Shown here: piece by piece, positions 62,668 to 64,000 of the stretch
How the letters are laid out: each line of letters starts with the position of its first letter
How positions within the stretch are numbered: the stretch's first letter is position 1
Assembly: GCF_002917105.1 (NCBI RefSeq)
Contig: NZ_PQFZ01000011.1
Coordinates: forward strand, 62,001 to 126,000
Origin: Allobosea psychrotolerans
GTDB taxonomy: Bacteria; Pseudomonadota; Alphaproteobacteria; Rhizobiales; Beijerinckiaceae
Length of the DNA stretch: 64,000 nt
Reading direction: 5' to 3'
The notes under the pieces: generated by a model
Told to the model about the DNA's origin: nothing
What the model saw: the letters and a program-made list of their open reading frames with translations, nothing else
Databases searched by the model: none
Program-made: the position numbers and the translations under genes

Positions 62668-62727
62668 GCAGGCTGGCCGCCCGCCGACTGTGCGCCTTGT
62701 CTCGCTGGACTGAAATAGGGGTGCTTC

Positions 62728-63057
62728 ATGGACGACACGGAAAGACTGAAAATCTGTCAGCAGGCATTGGGCATGATCCTGATCGAGCATGACAAGGCGC
62801 TGGAAAGGCTGCGGCGCGAAACAAGTCTCTACGAAAGCGCGCGCTTCAGCCAATCCGCCGACGCGGCGGCGATCGCCACACGGGCGCTCTTTCAGACAAG
62901 CGCACTCAGCGCCCAGAACGCGCTCATGCGTATGCACACCGCCCGGCTGGCCGTAACCACCGCGCAGGCGATCATGAAGGCTGACGAGGTCGAAGCCTGT
63001 CTGTTGGACAGTGGCTATCAGTGCAGATCCAGGCCCCCGGCACGATCATCGCTCTGA
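62728..63057 (+). CDS. Hypothetical protein (109 residues)
   Basis: This soluble, mostly helical protein has the start MDDTERLKICQQALGMILIE and a middle rich in alanine and serine. Two cysteines near the end (EACLLDSGYQC) are the only notable residues. AGGGGTG precedes the ATG. It may be cotranscribed with the small membrane protein 60 bases upstream and share its oxygen control. I do not recognise a family. Confidence 0.5.
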   Translation: MDDTERLKICQQALGMILIEHDKALERLRRETSLYESARFSQSADAAAIATRALFQTSALSAQNALMRMHTARLAVTTAQAIMKADEVEACLLDSGYQCRSRPPARSSL

Positions 63058-63172
63058 GCTTGGTGGTGTGTCATGCACGCCTCTGAAAGCCGAGCCGGAC
63101 TTGAAACGGGCTCGCCGAAGGCCGACGGGCCGCCGGCGCAGCGCTTAACCTTCAACGGCTCCGGCTCTTCGT

Positions 63173-63228
63173 TTCAACGCGTTTTCTTCGCCCGAACCGC
63201 TGTCCACTTCGCGCGAAAACGCTCTAGA
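63173..63228. repeat. CTAGAGC-type dispersed repeat, copy B
   Basis: This stretch is nearly the same as 9336-9391, with the shared core ACGCGTTTTCTTC, CGAACCG and CGAAAACGCTCTA in the same order and orientation. It lies in the gap before the GNAT gene. Confidence 0.75.
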
Positions 63229-63265
63229 ATGGCTTCATGCATATTTCCCAACCGCGGCCGGCCGC

Positions 63266-64000
63266 ATGAGCGAGCGCCTCATCCGCACGCTCGCATTGGC
63301 AGAGGTCGGGCAGCTCATCGACTGGGCTGGTACCGAGGGCTGGAATCCCGGCCTCGATGACGCCGCTGCCTTTCGCGCGAGCGACCCGGAGGGGTTCATC
63401 GGCGCCTTCGTCGATGGCGAGATGGTCGCCGGCATCGCGGCGGTCGCCTATGGGCCGAGCTACGGTTTCATCGGGCTCTATATCAGCCGCGCGGGCATGC
63501 GGGGCCAAGGCCATGGCAAGGCCGTCTGGGATGCCGGGATGGCGCGGCTCGCGGGGCGCACGATCGGGCTCGACGGGGTCGATGAGCAGTTCGAGAATTA
63601 CCGCCGGAAAGGTTTTGCCCCGGCCTACCGCACCATCCGTTTCGGCGGCGTCTTTGCCGGCGCGCCGGTGGAGCGACGGGATCTGCGCGTCGTCACGTCC
63701 GAGCTCTTGCCTCAAGTCATGGCCTTCGATCGCAGGAGCTTTCCGGCAGCACGGGAGGCCTTCCTCGCCCGCTGGCTCGCGATGCCGCATCTTGCTTGCG
63801 TTACGACCTCGCAGGGCGCGGTCACAGGCTATGGCGTGGTCCGGAAATGTCGCGAAGGCTGGAAGATCGGCGGATTATCGGCGCTGGATGACGCGACCGC
63901 TGTTGCGCTCGTTGCGCATCTTGCGTCCTCCGTCGAAGGCGAGGTCTTCATCGACGTGCCTGCCGCGCGACAGCAATTCATCGATCTGCTGACGCATGCA
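63266..64000 (+). CDS. GNAT family N-acetyltransferase (3' end outside window)
   Basis: The frame is open from the ATG at 63266 to the last base (245 codons). The N-terminal GNAT domain has the acetyl-CoA loop SRAGMRGQGHGKAVWDAGM and the GLDGVDEQFENYRRKGF segment seen in the group that carries a second, C-terminal acetyltransferase-like domain (Acetyltransf_18 type). The second half here (AREAFLARWLAMPHLACVTT and YGVVRKCREGWKIGGL) fits that layout. The acceptor is unknown. The C-terminus lies beyond the window. Confidence 0.85.
   Translation, partial: MSERLIRTLALAEVGQLIDWAGTEGWNPGLDDAAAFRASDPEGFIGAFVDGEMVAGIAAVAYGPSYGFIGLYISRAGMRGQGHGKAVWDAGMARLAGRTIGLDGVDEQFENYRRKGFAPAYRTIRFGGVFAGAPVERRDLRVVTSELLPQVMAFDRRSFPAAREAFLARWLAMPHLACVTTSQGAVTGYGVVRKCREGWKIGGLSALDDATAVALVAHLASSVEGEVFIDVPAARQQFIDLLTHA

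Overview
The window is a high-GC chromosomal segment of an alphaproteobacterium of the order Hyphomicrobiales (Rhizobiales). The best guess is Bosea or a close relative. Reasons: the gene orders tadA / rluB-like / rsmD, ileS-lspA-M16-M16 and the fdh accessory block (DUF6505-DUF6352-DUF3305-DUF3306-TorD) are, from memory, typical of that group, and the intergenic spaces are full of short palindromic repeats common in these genomes. The genus is an inference and no rRNA gene is present to test it. I saw no tRNA, rRNA, CRISPR array, prophage or complete insertion sequence.

Layout. 1-5151: a peptide/nickel-type ABC importer (end of the binding protein, two permeases, two ATPases). 5277-6539: an O-antigen-ligase-like membrane protein. 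6750-9021: DUF2478, fdhD and mobA. 9164-11419: a 41-residue membrane protein, an SRPBCC protein, an Mrp-type Fe-S carrier and a TusA-like protein. 11523-12797: a WD40-cytochrome c fusion. 12980-24688: the centrepiece, a periplasmic molybdenum/tungsten formate dehydrogenase (catalytic, Fe-S and cytochrome b subunits plus a small Tat protein) with a large accessory set: a 679-residue polyferredoxin transcribed divergently, a biotin/lipoate-ligase-like protein, DUF6505, DUF6352, DUF3305, DUF3306 and an HTH-TorD fusion. 24869-26660: mobB and moeA. So nearly all of 6.7-26.7 kb serves molybdenum cofactor finishing, insertion, sulfuration and formate oxidation.

26775-28474: a TauE/SafE exporter and its TIGR02186 partner. 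28691-32230: a PodJ-like polarity protein with Sel1 repeats. 32592-38691: a MerR regulator and a fatty-acid beta-oxidation operon (acyl-CoA dehydrogenase, thiolase, hydratase/dehydrogenase) behind a readable promoter/operator. 38877-44882: an aminotransferase, a TPR membrane protein, a degenerate EAL protein and a HAD phosphatase. 44922-46034: a CheY-like regulator and a MaoC hydratase. 46248-57716: housekeeping (ribF, ileS, lspA, a secreted protein, two M16 peptidases, pgi, mutL). 57778-64000: a GST next to a likely gene remnant, rsmD, a large pseudouridine synthase, tadA, two small unknown proteins behind a textbook FNR/FixK box, and a truncated GNAT acetyltransferase.

The points most worth following are the fdh accessory proteins of unknown function (including a ligase-like protein that seems to lack its catalytic lysine), the HTH-TorD fusion, the FNR/FixK box in front of unknown small genes, the palindromic operator on the fatty-acid promoter, and repeats that supply stop codons to neighbouring genes. 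Gene calls rest on reading the translations; no database search was possible.
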